Shown here piece by piece: positions 1 to 12,819 of a stretch of DNA of 64,000 nt. A model generated the notes under the pieces. It had not been told where the DNA came from. It searched no databases and was given only the letters and a program-made list of their open reading frames with translations. The translations under genes were made by a program, and so were the position numbers. The stretch spans positions 29,618,501-29,682,500 of the forward strand of contig JAYKKI010000008.1 of assembly GCA_039881145.1 (NCBI GenBank), written 5' to 3'. The stretch is from Druceiella hillmani (lineage: Eukaryota; Arthropoda; Insecta; Lepidoptera; Hepialidae). The first letter of the stretch is position 1. Every line of letters starts with the position of its first letter.

Positions 1-699
1 AGTTCAAACTGATAATAATAAAATTCTTAAACTAATTGGAATTCAAAATATGAATATAAAAAAAATTAAATTTATTCAATAATCAGATCCTTATAGGCAC
101 AATTTCAAAAGTAGATCTTAACAAATATTAAGCCTTCTGTATTTTTAACTTTTATCGAAACGCTTAAAAAAATTCACAATTATTAAAATTACATTCCTAA
201 TTAAATGATATCCCTTATATATACAAAAGTCACAGACACACGCAGACATATTGATTTTGAGTAGTCTTTGAGTGTTTTCACTAAGAAATGAGTATACATT
301 TAAGCCAAAAATCTGAAGGTTAGAATAACGTTAAAATAACAATCAAAAAAGTATCTTAAAATAATTTAGCTTTATGGAACTAGTGAACAATTGCAGGTAA
401 AATATTATATGTGTATGGAAGACTGCCTAAAGCATAACGTATCTAAACGAATAGTTGTTGAAAGATAACGTTGGAGTTTGAAAAAAAAACCTTACTAGAC
501 ATATAACATGCGAGAGAAAATTGGCGGAAACTCTTTTTGTGGCATGCCAACCTTGTTACTTAGATAAACACATCTTTTTTATATACATTAATTTAAATTT
601 AAATTAAAACCCTCGAAACTATTAATATTATCAGTGGTTTAAACTCAATACTATCCGAGTTTATTATATAACAATTTTTGGATGTTCAGCAATAATAAT
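1..699. other. AT-rich sequence, no gene seen
   Basis: No reading frame, splice-flanked exon, RNA gene or recognisable repeat family stands out. Simple A/T runs only. Confidence 0.6.
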
Positions 700-990
700 T
701 TAGAGTGCACTCCACTGCAGTCACCGCTGCAAATGAGTCAGGTGCATAGAGTATGCACGATGCGAAATATGTTTCAGCCGCAGTCAAAATATGAGCATCA
801 CGATGTCGTAAGATGGAGCCGAGCGACTCAGACGCGATTTATTCGGTCCTATTAGGTTACACTTGGCTCGTACGTGCTTCGCGAGAGCATCTCATAATTA
901 CATCACATAGAACTTACTACCGGCAGATATTAGATTTGTTTGCTGGAATATCTCGAGTAGAGGATGATCGAGTCAGATAGTGTATTGTTC
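700..990. promoter_or_regulatory. GC-richer non-coding island, possible enhancer
   Basis: This patch is visibly richer in G and C and in CpG than the flanks and has no long frame on either strand. It contains an AP-1-like site (ATGAGTCAGG near 733) and a second GAGTCAG-like site near 971. Such islands in AT-rich insect DNA are often conserved regulatory elements, but that is inference here. Confidence 0.25.
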
Positions 991-2772
991 CTTTTGGCAA
1001 AGGCAAAAGTTCAAATCGTTTAACAAAATAATAGTGTACGCTTATTAGTTTCCGGGCTATTGACCATGCCTCATTTCCATAAAACTACTAGAATTTTGTA
1101 TATTAGTTAAAAAAGGATTAAATGTTAATGAAGGCACTATGACCAAACCAATGGACAGAAAATATATTTATATTTACTAGTCGATCTGATCGGTATTATA
1201 TACTTCGCAGTTCCGGTATTAAACTACAAATTATCAAGAAACAACGAATGCCCCTATTATTATTACAATATTATTTTATTCAAAATAAACAAAATAAATT
1301 TAAAAAACCAAGAAAATGTCGTACGTGTATTCACTTATAATTCCGTAGCCTTATATATTCGTGGATGGTTCGCACAGACGGCGTAAATTAGTTTAGTTAT
1401 TTGCGACAAAATTATCTTCGTAGTCACCTAGTATAAAGTATCTACAAAGCCTACTACATACAATACAGAAGTTGTCTATATCTCTTCAATTTACTAATCC
1501 AAATTGATTGAAACAATTTTGCATTGAAATAAGTACTAATTACAATTATCGTAGTTTTTTTTACATTTTTGAAATACGTGGTTAAAAAATTAGGGAGTTA
1601 AAAATTAGAAACAGGGAGGGTCACATAACAGAAAATTTCCTTAAACCTTTTCAATTGCATTTTAATGACCCACTTTGTGGAGTACGTCAGAAAAACAATT
1701 TTGATTCCAAAATTCCGGCATAAGGAGAGTTGTTAGAGAGAGGCGAATCCCAAAGTACGCATAAAAAATGAAAAAAAAAATTCTCCGTTACTTAGGTGTA
1801 TTAACAATAACTTAACTATACATTTCTTCTCAAATTTCATCACGATTGATTGTAAACCAAAAGGGATATGACGCTGTGATGGATAGACGAACATGACAAA
1901 ATCATAATGAGTCTGTTTTTTCTATTGTTGTACGGAACATATAAAACATCTTGATCATATTTGTCTTCAACAAATATGATGTTTGGCAAAAAATGTCGAA
2001 ACCCGCTAAAATAAACGCTAAACTGCCAAACTTTGAAAGCTACTCGACCTCCTTACCTACAAAGTATTCTCCTGTGCTTTGTAAAACTGCTGCCAGCTTT
2101 TCAATCATTTCTTAACAACGTTTCTGGAATGCTTCATTCGGGTTACTGCGTAATTTTGCTAGCTATTCTTATTTATCGAGTTAATCGACCTGTCGGCATC
2201 GATGTCGTGTTAAAGAATACAGATTTGGAACGATGTACGCGCGAATAATGTCAGTTTTATCTTCGCTAGCTTCCTTTTCTGACAATCTATTTGATAAGTT
2301 TGTCTAAACTACTTAGCCGTATTCGAATGTAGATTAAAGTTATTATAAACAAACTTAAAATATCTATTATATGAATGTGTAAGTTTTCTAATTTTCTGTA
2401 CTAAAGACAACCGTTAGAAATTATGCTGACAGCTTTGAATAATCGAGCAACTTAATTTTCAAAATACACTCCCTGAATCAAATTCAATACTTCATCGAAA
2501 TCTAAATAATAAAAAACACCTCTCATCTCTATTCCTCACGGTATACAGAAATATTTTGATAGTTTATTTCATTTTTCAATAAAAATTAAAAAGAAAACTA
2601 ATTTTTTAATGAAGTGACTGTAATTTGAAGAATATAGTAATAATAAACTTTTTGTATCGATACATCTGAAATATTAGCGTCTCTAAAGATCCAATCTATC
2701 ATGATCAAGGTTTCTTTATTTTTTAATTAATCTTTAATTCTCCGTATCAGTTCTCAATACGTGCCTGTAGTT
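991..2772. other. AT-rich sequence with a diffuse repeat piece near 1580-1720
   Basis: No gene is supported. The piece beginning 'GGTTAAAAAATTAG' near 1580 resembles stretches at 8361-8520 and 50150-50300, so it is probably a fragment of the same old dispersed repeat. A 71-codon plus frame at 2033-2248 has no recognisable content. Confidence 0.4.
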
Positions 2773-2887
2773 GAAATCTTCTTTATTACGATTAACTCTC
2801 TTAAAACTCGTTAAATCGCGTTAAAATCTTCTTTATTACGATTAAATCTTCTTTATTACGATAAATTATCTTCTTTATTACGATTAA
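2773..2887. repeat. Short tandem array, unit about 20 bp
   Basis: The unit 'AATCTTCTTTATTACGATTA' occurs four times, three of them nearly adjacent (about 2825-2887) and one 50 bp upstream after a degenerate spacer. This is a small minisatellite with no coding potential. Confidence 0.75.
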
Positions 2888-3111
2888 CACTGAATAGCAG
2901 TACCTATTTTAAAATCCTCCAAAAAATATTGGGTGCCACTCTGTATTCTTTGATCATATATATCTATCTCTACAAATCGTTACTGAAATTTTAATAATAC
3001 TTTCCATAGATACATCGTACAGTTTAGGAAAGGAATCTATTGATAAGATAACTATACAATTTTAAATATTTAAAATATCGGAAGTAGAATGTGTCAAGAA
3101 TAAAGACTATG

Positions 3112-3370
3112 AAAACTCTGTATTAAATGAACTACGTGATGCAGTATTATTTCTACTTTCTTTACCGTGATCTAGGTTTCGTTGTATGATAACATCTTCA
3201 GGTGGATAATTAGTAAAATTGTTTGCTAATTGCCCACCTGAAAATTTTGTAATATGATGAAACTTAGGTCGTGGTAAAGAATTTAAATAAAGTAGAAATA
3301 ATACTACATCACGTAGTTTCATTTAATTGTGAATAATGAATTTCCACAAAATTAAAGCCAAATATATTCA
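3112..3370. mobile_element. Foldback MITE, copy 1
   Basis: The two halves are inverted copies of each other. The left arm (about 3126-3205) reads 'ACTACGTGATGCAGTATT' then 'CTAGGTTTCGTTGTATGAT', and the right arm (about 3233-3322) carries the complement, ending 'CATCACGTAGTTTCATT'. The spacer is about 25 bp. The right end finishes with the family terminus 'GCCAAATATATTCA'; the left terminal about 40 bp has diverged. The apparent minus-strand frame over 3107-3322 is produced by the repeat. No transposase is present, so it is non-autonomous and its superfamily is unresolved. Confidence 0.8.
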
Positions 3371-3754
3371 GCGCTACGAAAACTATGAAATAACTATTAG
3401 ATGCCGATAAAATAGAGCTTTTTTGAGCGTTAAGTTCCGAATTTTACTCCTCCTATTTTAAACACTCTAATATAATTCTGTTCTTGTTACTAGATGATTT
3501 AAGTAGTGAACCGTAATTATTTTAATGCAACTGATTATATTGAAACCATTCTACGCAATAATCTTAAGTTTAACTTAATTAGATGATTTTTTTTTTAACA
3601 TAAAAAGCAAAGACAGATTTTAGATGAAGTTTCTCTTAATCGAACTACAACCCAAATAAATTACATTTAACCATCATCATTCAAAATCCTATATAAATAA
3701 GTTAAGCCCAAATGTCATAACAAACTGTATAAAGTATTTGCTGTGTCATAAAAG
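3371..3754. other. AT-rich sequence, nothing recognised
   Basis: I see no gene, RNA or repeat family here. Confidence 0.5.
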
Positions 3755-4035
3755 GCAGGATGTTTTGGGGCAACGTATATCATCATCTGCGCAGACAGGC
3801 TGACGCAAGATGCAACGCTTGCGGGCACTCGCAATTGATTGATGTTGCGAAATGCTATTTGTAGATAGCAGCATCATATAGGCTTTCACGGAGCAAAAGC
3901 AGATCAAGCTTAAAGGTGAAAGTTAGTAAGCAAATAGAAATTAACTATAGGATAAGTTAAAACGCTTTTTTTCTCTCGGATGACCGATTGCGTCACAGCG
4001 AGAGTGATAAATAACATTAGGAGCGCAAATGTCAA
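3755..4035. promoter_or_regulatory. GC-richer non-coding island with Exd/Pbx-like site
   Basis: This block is less AT-rich than its surroundings and closed in all frames. It contains 'CAATTGATTGATG', which overlaps the TGATTGAT-type site bound by Exd/Pbx homeodomain proteins. A regulatory function is inferred only from composition and this motif. Confidence 0.22.
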
Positions 4036-4272
4036 CCATGACTTTTAGTACATTGCAATGGAGATTTTAAATATGATTGTTTTAATATTTTTTTGCTTTT
4101 ACGCAAGATTAAAGCGATGGAATGGTTTGCATCTGCAGTAATCACGTTAAGTTTGTGAGTTATATTGTTTACGTAATGCCCAGAATATAATATCTTCTAC
4201 CAAATAAAGTATAAGAGAACCATAATCCAAAAAAATGTTAACAACATGTACCTTCAGTATTATAACTTTCTG

Positions 4273-4335
4273 TTTATAGGGCGCCTTTACCAAAAGGGCA
4301 AAAACTGAACCCTTATAATTTAGTCATGTCGGCTA
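4273..4335. mobile_element. Fragment of lepidopteran-type dispersed repeat
   Basis: 'AAAAGGGCAAAAACTGAACC' followed by 'CTTATAATTTAGTCATGTC' matches the opening of the fuller copies at 28.4 and 36.7 kb. Only about 60 bp is retained. Confidence 0.6.
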
Positions 4336-6577
4336 CTTTTCTTAAGTTCGGTCCTATTGAAATTTTACATTAACACATGTACTGCACTGTCATTCGAAAG
4401 GTCTTTCAAAATGCAATCGAAAACACCATCATGTACGTTTTCTATTGTAACGGTATCACCTTCGCGAGGTTTAAGTCCCCAAAATGTCAAATAGCGTGTT
4501 CCTCAAACCCTGATTTTTTAATCATCCACGTGAAAAATAAAAAAGAAATAACTGTAGCAATATTTAGTAAACGCTAAAAAACTTGCATCACTAAATGAAA
4601 AATCTAGGGGCAATTGAATTATTTTTCTTACGCCTGGAAAATATACTAGAAAATATTTGCATAGTGAAAAATAATATCAATATATATAAAAGTTTAATAA
4701 AAGTTATATGGAACCTCACATGTTTAAACTTTTATATGGATCCGGAACCCTCAAAATGTGAATTCTACTCATTCCCATCATGTTTACCGGTTTATTGGTA
4801 TCATATTTTTAAAAATGAAATTAAATTTATAAAATATAAAAATTACGAACGTTGTAAATTCATTTAATTATTTTTGTTTAAATAAAAAAGATTATTGTAG
4901 ATAATTTGACGTTTAGATAAGCATCTAAGTATTAAAACCATGTACAGTCAGATAACCAATCTACTTAAAAACATATTAATTTTTATTACGTAATAAAAAA
5001 CCGGACACATCGATATCATCTTCTATTACCTAAGAAATAAGAATATAACTTTAGTTTGATATTCCTACAGGAACGTTTATTTGAAATAAAACAGATTCTA
5101 GATGGTTATCTTGATAATCGAGTTAATATTATGGATTTGTATAATTTTAATTTAAACTTTTATAAAGTTTTATGTATACTCACAGGTGACTTATTTTAAT
5201 ATTTTTTGCATGATTATTATATAAAAAGATGAAAAATATTTTTTTTGAATATTAATAAAAGAAAAAAATATTTCCTGCTAGAATTCAAAGAGGCAGATTT
5301 AATTTTTAAGATTCTGTATTGAAACAACGGAACCTTAAAATTGCGACCTATCCATCCATAACAACCTCCAATTTTTATATATTTAGACCTACGTAAACGA
5401 AAATTTGCATATATATTTTTCATATGGAGCTATAAAAATGGAAAAGTTTACTAATTTTTTTTATTAATATTTTGCTGATATAATGAAAAATATTGGTAAA
5501 TAAATAATAATATTGGTAAATTATGATTTCGTCACACATTAATAATATTCCATACAAATATTATACATGCAATTTAAAACTGTGTTCTCAGATACAAAAG
5601 TTCATACACGAATGAAATTTTACTAAAATGTGACTTAAGAAACAAAATCTCTGTTTCTTAAATGATATTAATAAATTTATAATTGTTTCTTTACACTCGC
5701 AATCAATTTAAATTAATCAAATTAGGATAGATATTAAATTATATGCCCAAATGACTCCCAAGATTAGAACGAGATTTGAATCGGAGTGCACTCGGGTACT
5801 GTGATGCGTCGATGACACAATAAACAAAAATCGCTGAAGTTTTCGAAATATACGCACTGACTAATAACCATAATATGCAATTGTGAAGTAACAAATATTT
5901 AGTAAATGTTCTTAATTCTAGATATGAACTAGTTTTTGAGTTTTCATCTTCAACAGTGTTTCTCAGATATGCATCTTAACCCCTGCTTTAAAATTTTATA
6001 GGTATTACTTTAGATATAATTCGAATCTAGTTAACTTATCAAGGAATGAAAATAAAAATGAATACACTTTTGGTACATACCTATTTTGAGTAATGATAAT
6101 GCAAGCTGGCGTTAAGTATCAGTTGAACCGAATTGAGCTGTAAACTTGCAAATTATTAAAATCCCTGGTCTGCTTAGGACTGGACCTACCATTTTGTCTG
6201 TCGAACAATTATACTAGGACAGCAGTTCAATTAAAAATTTAGATGTAAAAAATTTAGAAGTGTTATGTAATAGTTTACCACTCTATCGGATCTATTCAAA
6301 TTCAAACTTAAATTAATTTTTATAAAAAATAATTTTTAAATATTTAGTCTCAATTACACTTCAGACACGCTTCATTCGATAGGTTAAATGATAATAAAAA
6401 TTGGTTATTTTCAAACAGTTTTATCCAAAAATATATAGATTCATTTTCCCGGATATCACATAAGTTTCAAATTCCTTCATAATATATACCCACTCGTATT
6501 CAAACGATATGAATAGGATATCATACCGCTCCATATCTTCCAGACATACAAGCTAATGCACTTCGTCAGTAGTGTCG

Positions 6578-6578
<1 letters not shown>
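4336..6578. other. AT-rich sequence, no supported gene
   Basis: Frames of 66 and 90 codons at 4377-4577 and 4595-4867 are N/K/I-rich as expected from AT-rich noise. They lack motifs, and I see no convincing splice context. Nothing else is recognised. Confidence 0.5.
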
Positions 6579-6627
<49 letters not shown>

Positions 6628-6653
6628 ATATATACATATATATATATATAAAC

Positions 6654-6706
<53 letters not shown>
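6579..6706. repeat. (TA)n microsatellite with short interruptions
   Basis: About 128 bp of TA dinucleotide with 'AACATATATACA' interruptions. The minus-strand 'YIYIYI' frame is an artefact of the repeat. Confidence 0.95.
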
Positions 6707-6709
<3 letters not shown>

Positions 6710-7718
6710 CAGTATAAACATTGTACTCACCATATTTATTCTATAAAAAATCGTTCGTAAAACCAAAGGTACATATGCTGCATTTTTTTTTAATATTATT
6801 TTAATATTGAATATTTTTATATCTAAGTTTTGCAATAAGTATTTATTAATTAATTATAGCTGTTAATCAGGAAAATATCAATAACAAACCTAGTCGTCAC
6901 AATGCCTTTGGTATAGAAGAGAAGAAGGGTAAGAACATTCGCACAAAACGCAGACCAAGAACAGTCGGTGAGCACGAAAAAAGACAGTTTTTAAAAAAAA
7001 AAATTTCGTAAAAATCAAATCATCGTGAAAGTTACTAGGCTTTTATTCTGATAGATTGATTATAACCAATCGATAGCAAAAAGAATGAAAAAAAAATAGG
7101 TCGAGAACGCAACCTGTAACGTGTCCTCTTACGTACATGTGAACATACGTACATACGGAGATGCATGGCAGAGGCAATTTTTCAAAGGCAAATTTAGAGC
7201 ATAATAAATTTATTAAAATGGTAAAATTGTTTAAAAGAAAATCTCCTTCCCAAAAGCTGCATTAAAGCTTGATTTCTTTTAAATTTACCAGAGCTATAAA
7301 TACTTTTATCGCCAAAACTTGACGGTTTAATACCATGATAATAAATATATTAATAATCAGTTCTGATGAATTGGCCAACGAATTTACAGTGTGCATATTT
7401 AACACTGAAAAAATAAAATGAGAAATTGTGCATTTAAACTCATTTGATGAATATATATTATCGACAAATTTATTTACATGCTTATTAGGTAAATAATTTC
7501 TTTCGCTATGCACTCTTGTTTGTTTTAAATTATATAATTTCAACGAATTTAATGCACTTCAAATCAATTTATAGTTAAACAAACGATATGCACATATGAG
7601 ACCTTATCACGAAGTTAATGTAAATAATGTTAAATAAAGTTTCATACCTCACTAAATATTCTACTTAAAAAAATACGTATTAATCTTTTTCCTGTCGCAC
7701 TACCCTTCTTTACATATT

Positions 7719-7724
<6 letters not shown>
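6707..7724. other. AT-rich sequence, nothing recognised
   Basis: No motif-bearing frame, RNA gene or repeat family is evident. A 93-codon minus frame at 7262-7543 looks like chance. Confidence 0.5.
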
Positions 7725-7784
<60 letters not shown>

Positions 7785-7787
7785 TAA
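7725..7787. repeat. (TA)n microsatellite
   Basis: About 60 bp of pure or nearly pure TA dinucleotide. Confidence 0.95.
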
Positions 7788-8360
7788 CTACCGTTCTAAT
7801 TCAACGAATTTAATATTTCTACCATATTGACATAGTATTTAAAACCCTATGATGTATCGTCAAGATGCCTCTTTCAATGCACGCAGCACTAATTCAGAAC
7901 AAATGTATCACATATACCACTATGCAGTAATACTTATTCATATCTATTTATATTAGTTCTATCTAATGCCAAAAATTTAACTCTTTTAATGAGAATAAAT
8001 AATTATCAATTATTTGATCGGAACATTTTCTGAACTAATAAATATTATACAATCACAGTTAATTTGAAAATCTAGGATAGCTAGAAAAGTTACTCTCACT
8101 ACCTTCTATGTGTTATTCAATGAAAAAAAGAAACAAAAGAATTGAGATGCTATGAAGTGAAACGCTTTTTTGCATTAAATTAAAAACATATTTAAAAAAA
8201 TAAATCGTTTCAAAGTGCTGAACAAACGATATTTTGATTCATTACATCAAAACCCGGTCAAATTCGTGTCGTAACACACGTTCTACATCTTGTGAAATTA
8301 TTGACTTAAGCTAAATTCGAATTAAACACTAGTATCAAATTTGTGTTAAATTTTACAAAT

Positions 8361-8520
8361 CTATGGTTAAAAAATTAGAAGAATGGGGACCATATTATAC
8401 ATCACTTTAAAGCCTAATACTTTGAAAATGGGGCTTAAAATATAAAAAAGGAAATAAAATTTCAATTTTATTTTGAAAAACCTACCCCACGATACTGAAA
8501 TACGCTAAAATGATTGCTTC
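8361..8520. repeat. Fragment of an old dispersed repeat
   Basis: The run 'GGTTAAAAAATTAGAAGAAT' and the following 'TTAAAGCCTAATACTTTG' align by eye with 50150-50300 and more weakly with 1580-1720. The family is not identified and the copies are highly diverged. Confidence 0.4.
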
Positions 8521-9295
8521 GAATTTACATGTATAAGAAAATACAGCAAATATTTTTTTTTATTATTTTGACTCATGTTAATTGAAATAACTCCGTATGT
8601 TTGCGAAAAGTCATTGACACAAGTTTAATACTGTAAAAAGTGTTAAGCCGCGACACACGGACAGATGAACGGATATGACGAGTTCCTAAAGTTTTCTTTT
8701 CCATTGAGGAACTGTAAAAAGTGCTAACCGAAAAAAAGATTTAAAATATTCAAAAAACTGAAAGCTATACGGCAAAATGTTAACGTTTTTAAGTAAAGAT
8801 AGATTTTCGATAAAAGAAGTAGTGCGGTATCATCAAATAATCTCTTGTAGTAATCTATAATTCCATCCTATTACGGCCACTGTTTGAACTTATTATTTAC
8901 AATAATTAAACAAACTCTTATATAAATAGCTATATTATAAGTTGACAAGTATATATAACCTATACGGTACTAAAAATTCTACTTTGGCACTACCATATTT
9001 TGACATCATCGATTCGAACTTATTGTAGTTCTAATTAAAAAAACAAAACAGTTTTAATAACACAATAAAACCAAGATATTAAATATAATCTACGTCGTAC
9101 ATTGCAACAAACAACTAACAAACAGATTCACCAACAAATTGCATTCGTCAAATTAATTAGAAGCAACAATTGATAAAAGCTACGCGGTTACGTTCATAAA
9201 TTGACTATAAAAGAAGTAAAGAACATCACCGGAAAGTTTGTAACAATCGAACACAATTGGTTTTAATTGCAGACAAGGTGGTAAGAACTAATTGA

Positions 9296-9400
9296 AACCC
9301 ATCAAATGTGCATTGCTCTTGCGGTACGATACTCTCGACGTGCGGCGGTGCTGGCATTAGCGGAATTTGTGTGTGTAATGCGCAACAATAGAGACAATTA
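9296..9400. other. Small GC-richer island, possibly conserved non-coding
   Basis: About 100 bp around 'CGACGTGCGGCGGTGCTGGC' is open in a minus frame (9226-9435) and a short plus frame. Neither has a strong splice context or family motif. It lies 0.8 kb 3' of the signal-peptide exon on the minus strand. I checked it as that gene's next exon: joined at the nearest AG, the frame closes quickly. Confidence 0.2.
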
Positions 9401-9812
9401 ACACGGCTATTAAAGTAATTGAGCATTCTCAACATATTAGTGGGTGTTACTTGATGAATACGTGCGAATATTCGTCACAATCAATATCTTTAAGTAAACT
9501 TTCTCTCCTCTTGAATCACAAGTAGGAAACAAAGAGCACTTAACATAATTTTAATAAAACAAATCGCCTTCGTTCTTGTTGTAGTAAAAAAATGTTAAAA
9601 ACTTGGCATATAATGGAACTTGTGTAATTATAAAATTAAGATTAATCTTGTAATTAAGATTAAAAAAAACAAACATGAAACCGATGTTCAAAAAATAAAG
9701 AAAAATCAATAGGTACTACTCATATAATTTTTTGCTGTAAGTAAAATAAACTATTCAATGATAATTATTATTATATCGTTGTAATAAGGTATGTAAAAAA
9801 TAAGTTGATTTC

Positions 9813-9817
<5 letters not shown>

Positions 9818-9871
<54 letters not shown>
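9818..9871. repeat. (TA)n microsatellite
   Basis: About 54 bp of TA dinucleotide. Confidence 0.95.
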
Positions 9872-9874
<3 letters not shown>

Positions 9875-10192
9875 AATTCGACTTATATTTTTCATTAAAG
9901 AACAGTTCCGAAACCTCCCAGAGCCAAACTACGTCTCCTAAATCAGACTTGCCTTCCTTGAAAAACAACAATAAAGGACCTAATTACATGACACGATACA
10001 TCATTATGTATTAATTAATGATAAATTACTGTTAAAAATCGAAATACTTATCAAGCTGACTATGCTGGTGTTAAATCGAACAAATAAAAAATACGTGCCA
10101 ATCATTAATAAAGATGATTGACCGCTTGGTCGATCAGTGACCGGCGCGCGCCCTCACATTTATCAAATAAACAAATCACAACCCACACTTAC

Positions 10193-10444
10193 CGACAACG
10201 TCCATCTTCGACCTTCAGCATCAGCACGACCAGGAGACAGGATAGAAGGACTATCAGGAAGCGGGTGCGCATCTCGGCGCGCGCGCTCAGCACCGCCGCG
10301 TCCACATGGCGCGCGCTCACTGCCGGCCGCGAGGTACTAGAGTACCTACCTGCGCGCCGCTTCGAGTGTCTGTGTAGATCGGCTGCTATTACTGAAAGTA
10401 GTACTGTGAATAGACGAGGTACTTTGTTGCCGGCGGCGATGTTG
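10193..10444 (-). CDS. Candidate first coding exon with signal peptide (partial gene)
   Basis: On the minus strand a start codon at 10272 opens 26 codons plus two bases, ending at a consensus donor: the exon closes ...GTTGTCG and the intron begins GTAAGTGTGG (10192 downward). The peptide starts MRTRFLIVLLSCLLVVLML and continues KVEDGRC. That is a basic n-region, about 15 hydrophobic residues, then a polar stretch, as in a secreted or membrane protein. The bases upstream of the ATG have G at -3. The exon's 5' edge fits an acceptor ('AATTTGGTTTCAG', then exon from 10444). The same frame stays open upstream to that acceptor, so an internal exon with a signal-anchor segment is an alternative. A short upstream ORF (seven codons with stop) precedes the start. 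The GC-rich composition contrasts with the flanks. I could not place the next exon and do not recognise the family; a neuropeptide precursor or cell-surface protein would be typical. Confidence 0.5.
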
Positions 10445-11337
10445 CTGAAACCAAATTAAAACAATGCTTTTGATTGCATCAAAACATTTATTTTGTTAAG
10501 GAATCCTTTAGGCATTTTTGTGTTTATTACAAATTACTGTCAGTACCTAAACAGTTATCGATTTAAAGTAAACTATTATATTAAAAAAATAAAAAGTAAC
10601 AGAAAAAAATCAACAATTTTGATTCTAATAAAAAAATAGCTATTTTCCCTTTGTCGAAAAAAAACAAGATTACAATTGACCATCGCAATTACACGAAAAG
10701 TACACTAAATGCGAATATTTCAAATACTTCTTATATCTCTATTTAATATTCTCTTATACTATTAAAATAACTACATAAGATGATATCTTAACTATGCCAG
10801 TACATAAAAAACAAAAGAAAAGGATTAGAGCAACCCATCCATGTCACGTATAACAAAAATTTACAAAAGTAACTTTCTTTCTGCAATTGTACTATTTTTG
10901 GAAATAAAATCAAAATTAACGACATTCAGCTTGACGATTAAAAGAATTATCATGTTATATTTTAATTGCCAAAGTATGTTACGTCTTGCAATAACCTTTT
11001 TTTCCATAAGGCAAATCTCTAATTAAGGAGAGTAATATCATATAATACCTAGTTGTCATTAATTACATCAAACAACTTTAATCGACCGACTTGTTAGGTA
11101 AGTTAATAGTTTATCGTTCTATGGACTGGAAGATTTACGACTCATAATAAAACTGCATCGATCACATGAGAGACGAAATGACTTTTATATGGCCAATTAG
11201 TCGCACACCTGTTTCGTCGTCGATTTATTATTTCTACTCTGCTCTTCTTAGTGAGCGACATTAATGAATGCATCTATTGATTTTTGGCACAATGTTATGA
11301 TAGCTCATCACGTATCACTTTTAATGATAAGGATTTT
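10445..11337. other. AT-rich sequence, possible intron of the minus-strand candidate gene
   Basis: No exon-like block is seen. If the 12.9 kb island is the first exon, this is part of a 2.4 kb intron running to the acceptor at 10445. Confidence 0.35.
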
Positions 11338-11386
11338 ATTTAACAAAAATGTTATTCATTTATTATGAATAACATTTTTGTTAAAT
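11338..11386. repeat. Perfect 22-bp hairpin with 5-base loop
   Basis: The left arm 11338-11359 (ATTTAACAAAAATGTTATTC plus AT) and right arm 11365-11386 are exact reverse complements. The loop is TTATT, and partial pairing continues outward ('GATAAGG' against 'CTTATAAG'). It could be a MITE relic or a transcribed hairpin. Confidence 0.85.
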
Positions 11387-12819
11387 CTTATAAGTAATAG
11401 TATCTCAATGCGCTATCTCTCTGCTCTCAATGCGCTAAATTAAATGAATAATTAATTATTTTAAGAATAGTTTTCATATTACCATTTGGGAAATACGTTC
11501 GTTAGCTTACGAAAAGATTAAAGTCGATAAAAAATCGGTGTAAGTTCCTGTATAAACTCTGAATTATGGATTTGAAGTCAACCGGAAATTAAAACGAACC
11601 ATATATAACTGGGATTTATTAGCATTATTTCAAATTGTATATCTCGTATACACTTTCATCCAAATCTCTAATTCCACATAACTCTCGTCATTTTCATCAG
11701 ACATTTATCTGAATGCAATTAAAATAGTATCCTTTCAATACCTTTGAATTCGATGTGATAAAAAAATAATAAAACGCAATGAAAATATCTCTAATTACTA
11801 TTTAGTTATCGACCAAGCACCGAGAGTTACATCTCGCAAAAATGAAAAGAGTAATAAAAGTCTGAAGAATATAGTTCAAATACCCAAACCTTTTTACGGC
11901 CATCAAATTAATATTGACATATACAAATACATAAACAAGATCACGTATTTATTAATGTAAATAATTTTAGACGTGATGTAAATTATAAATTATTTTAACA
12001 AAATTAGAATTAGATTCCTTAATATCATGTATATCAGATTCTAAAAGTCAGATATTAAGCTATTAAATAAACATTAAATGCGAGATTTAACATTTACTAA
12101 AACATTACAAGTGCTGGCTATTGACTTACAATCTATATTTTAAAACCGGATTTGATTTGTTAATAACTTCATTTGTTACTTTTTGCCTTCATTTCATATC
12201 CTGTAATAACCAAATGTCATATACTTGTATTCAGACCTAGGTATATACTTCCTTTACCTTAAAAACAAGAGGAGATGAAGCAAAAGGTAGATTCTTTCAA
12301 GATGCCCTCATTTTTTCCAGTATTCCCACATTCTAAATTATCAAACCACCTATGGAGTGAAAGGCATACAGTATGGACCATTTGGAAGGATCGTCACCTG
12401 ATTTCATTATCATTATTTTCTAGAGAAAATTATTTAACATTTTCTAAATCTTAGTACAAAGGTTTTTCATTTCATGAACTATAACGTAGTTTCCATTCTT
12501 TCATACCCTTCTATTATAGCTCCTTCCCTTGTAAACCATTTAAAATACAGTTAGTGTTCATAAATACAGGTTGTGTTATTGTGTATTGTGCATCCTTTTC
12601 TATTTCATACATTGACTTTCTCTTCCAATATCACCAACATTACATCATATAGGTTGCGAGGTTTCAAGCCCACTTCTCAGCAGCTCTACTCTAGCTCTTG
12701 AAACTTTTTACTTGAAGTCATTGAGTTCCTAATTTCTCTGTCGCGGTTGTTAGTGCCTATCTTAGGGCACAGTCTCTCCTTCTTCATTCTCCAAAATGAC
12801 GTAATCCAATTCTCAATAG
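11387..12819. other. AT-rich sequence, nothing recognised
   Basis: No motif-bearing frame, tRNA or repeat family is evident. Confidence 0.45.

Noticed and set aside
4377..4867. Two neighbouring plus frames of 66 and 90 codons
   Set aside because: N/K/I/F-rich translation of AT-rich DNA, no motifs, and no matching splice sites to join them.
6578..6835. 85-codon minus frame of YIYIYI repeats
   Set aside because: It is the translation of a (TA)n tract, as are similar frames at 21.5, 23.5, 27.4, 38.8, 52.8 and 57.7 kb.
10118..10459. 113-codon plus-strand frame and a second overlapping 67-codon frame
   Set aside because: Both lie antisense to the better-supported minus-strand signal-peptide exon. 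Their R/S/T-rich content is what a CpG island gives in random frames.
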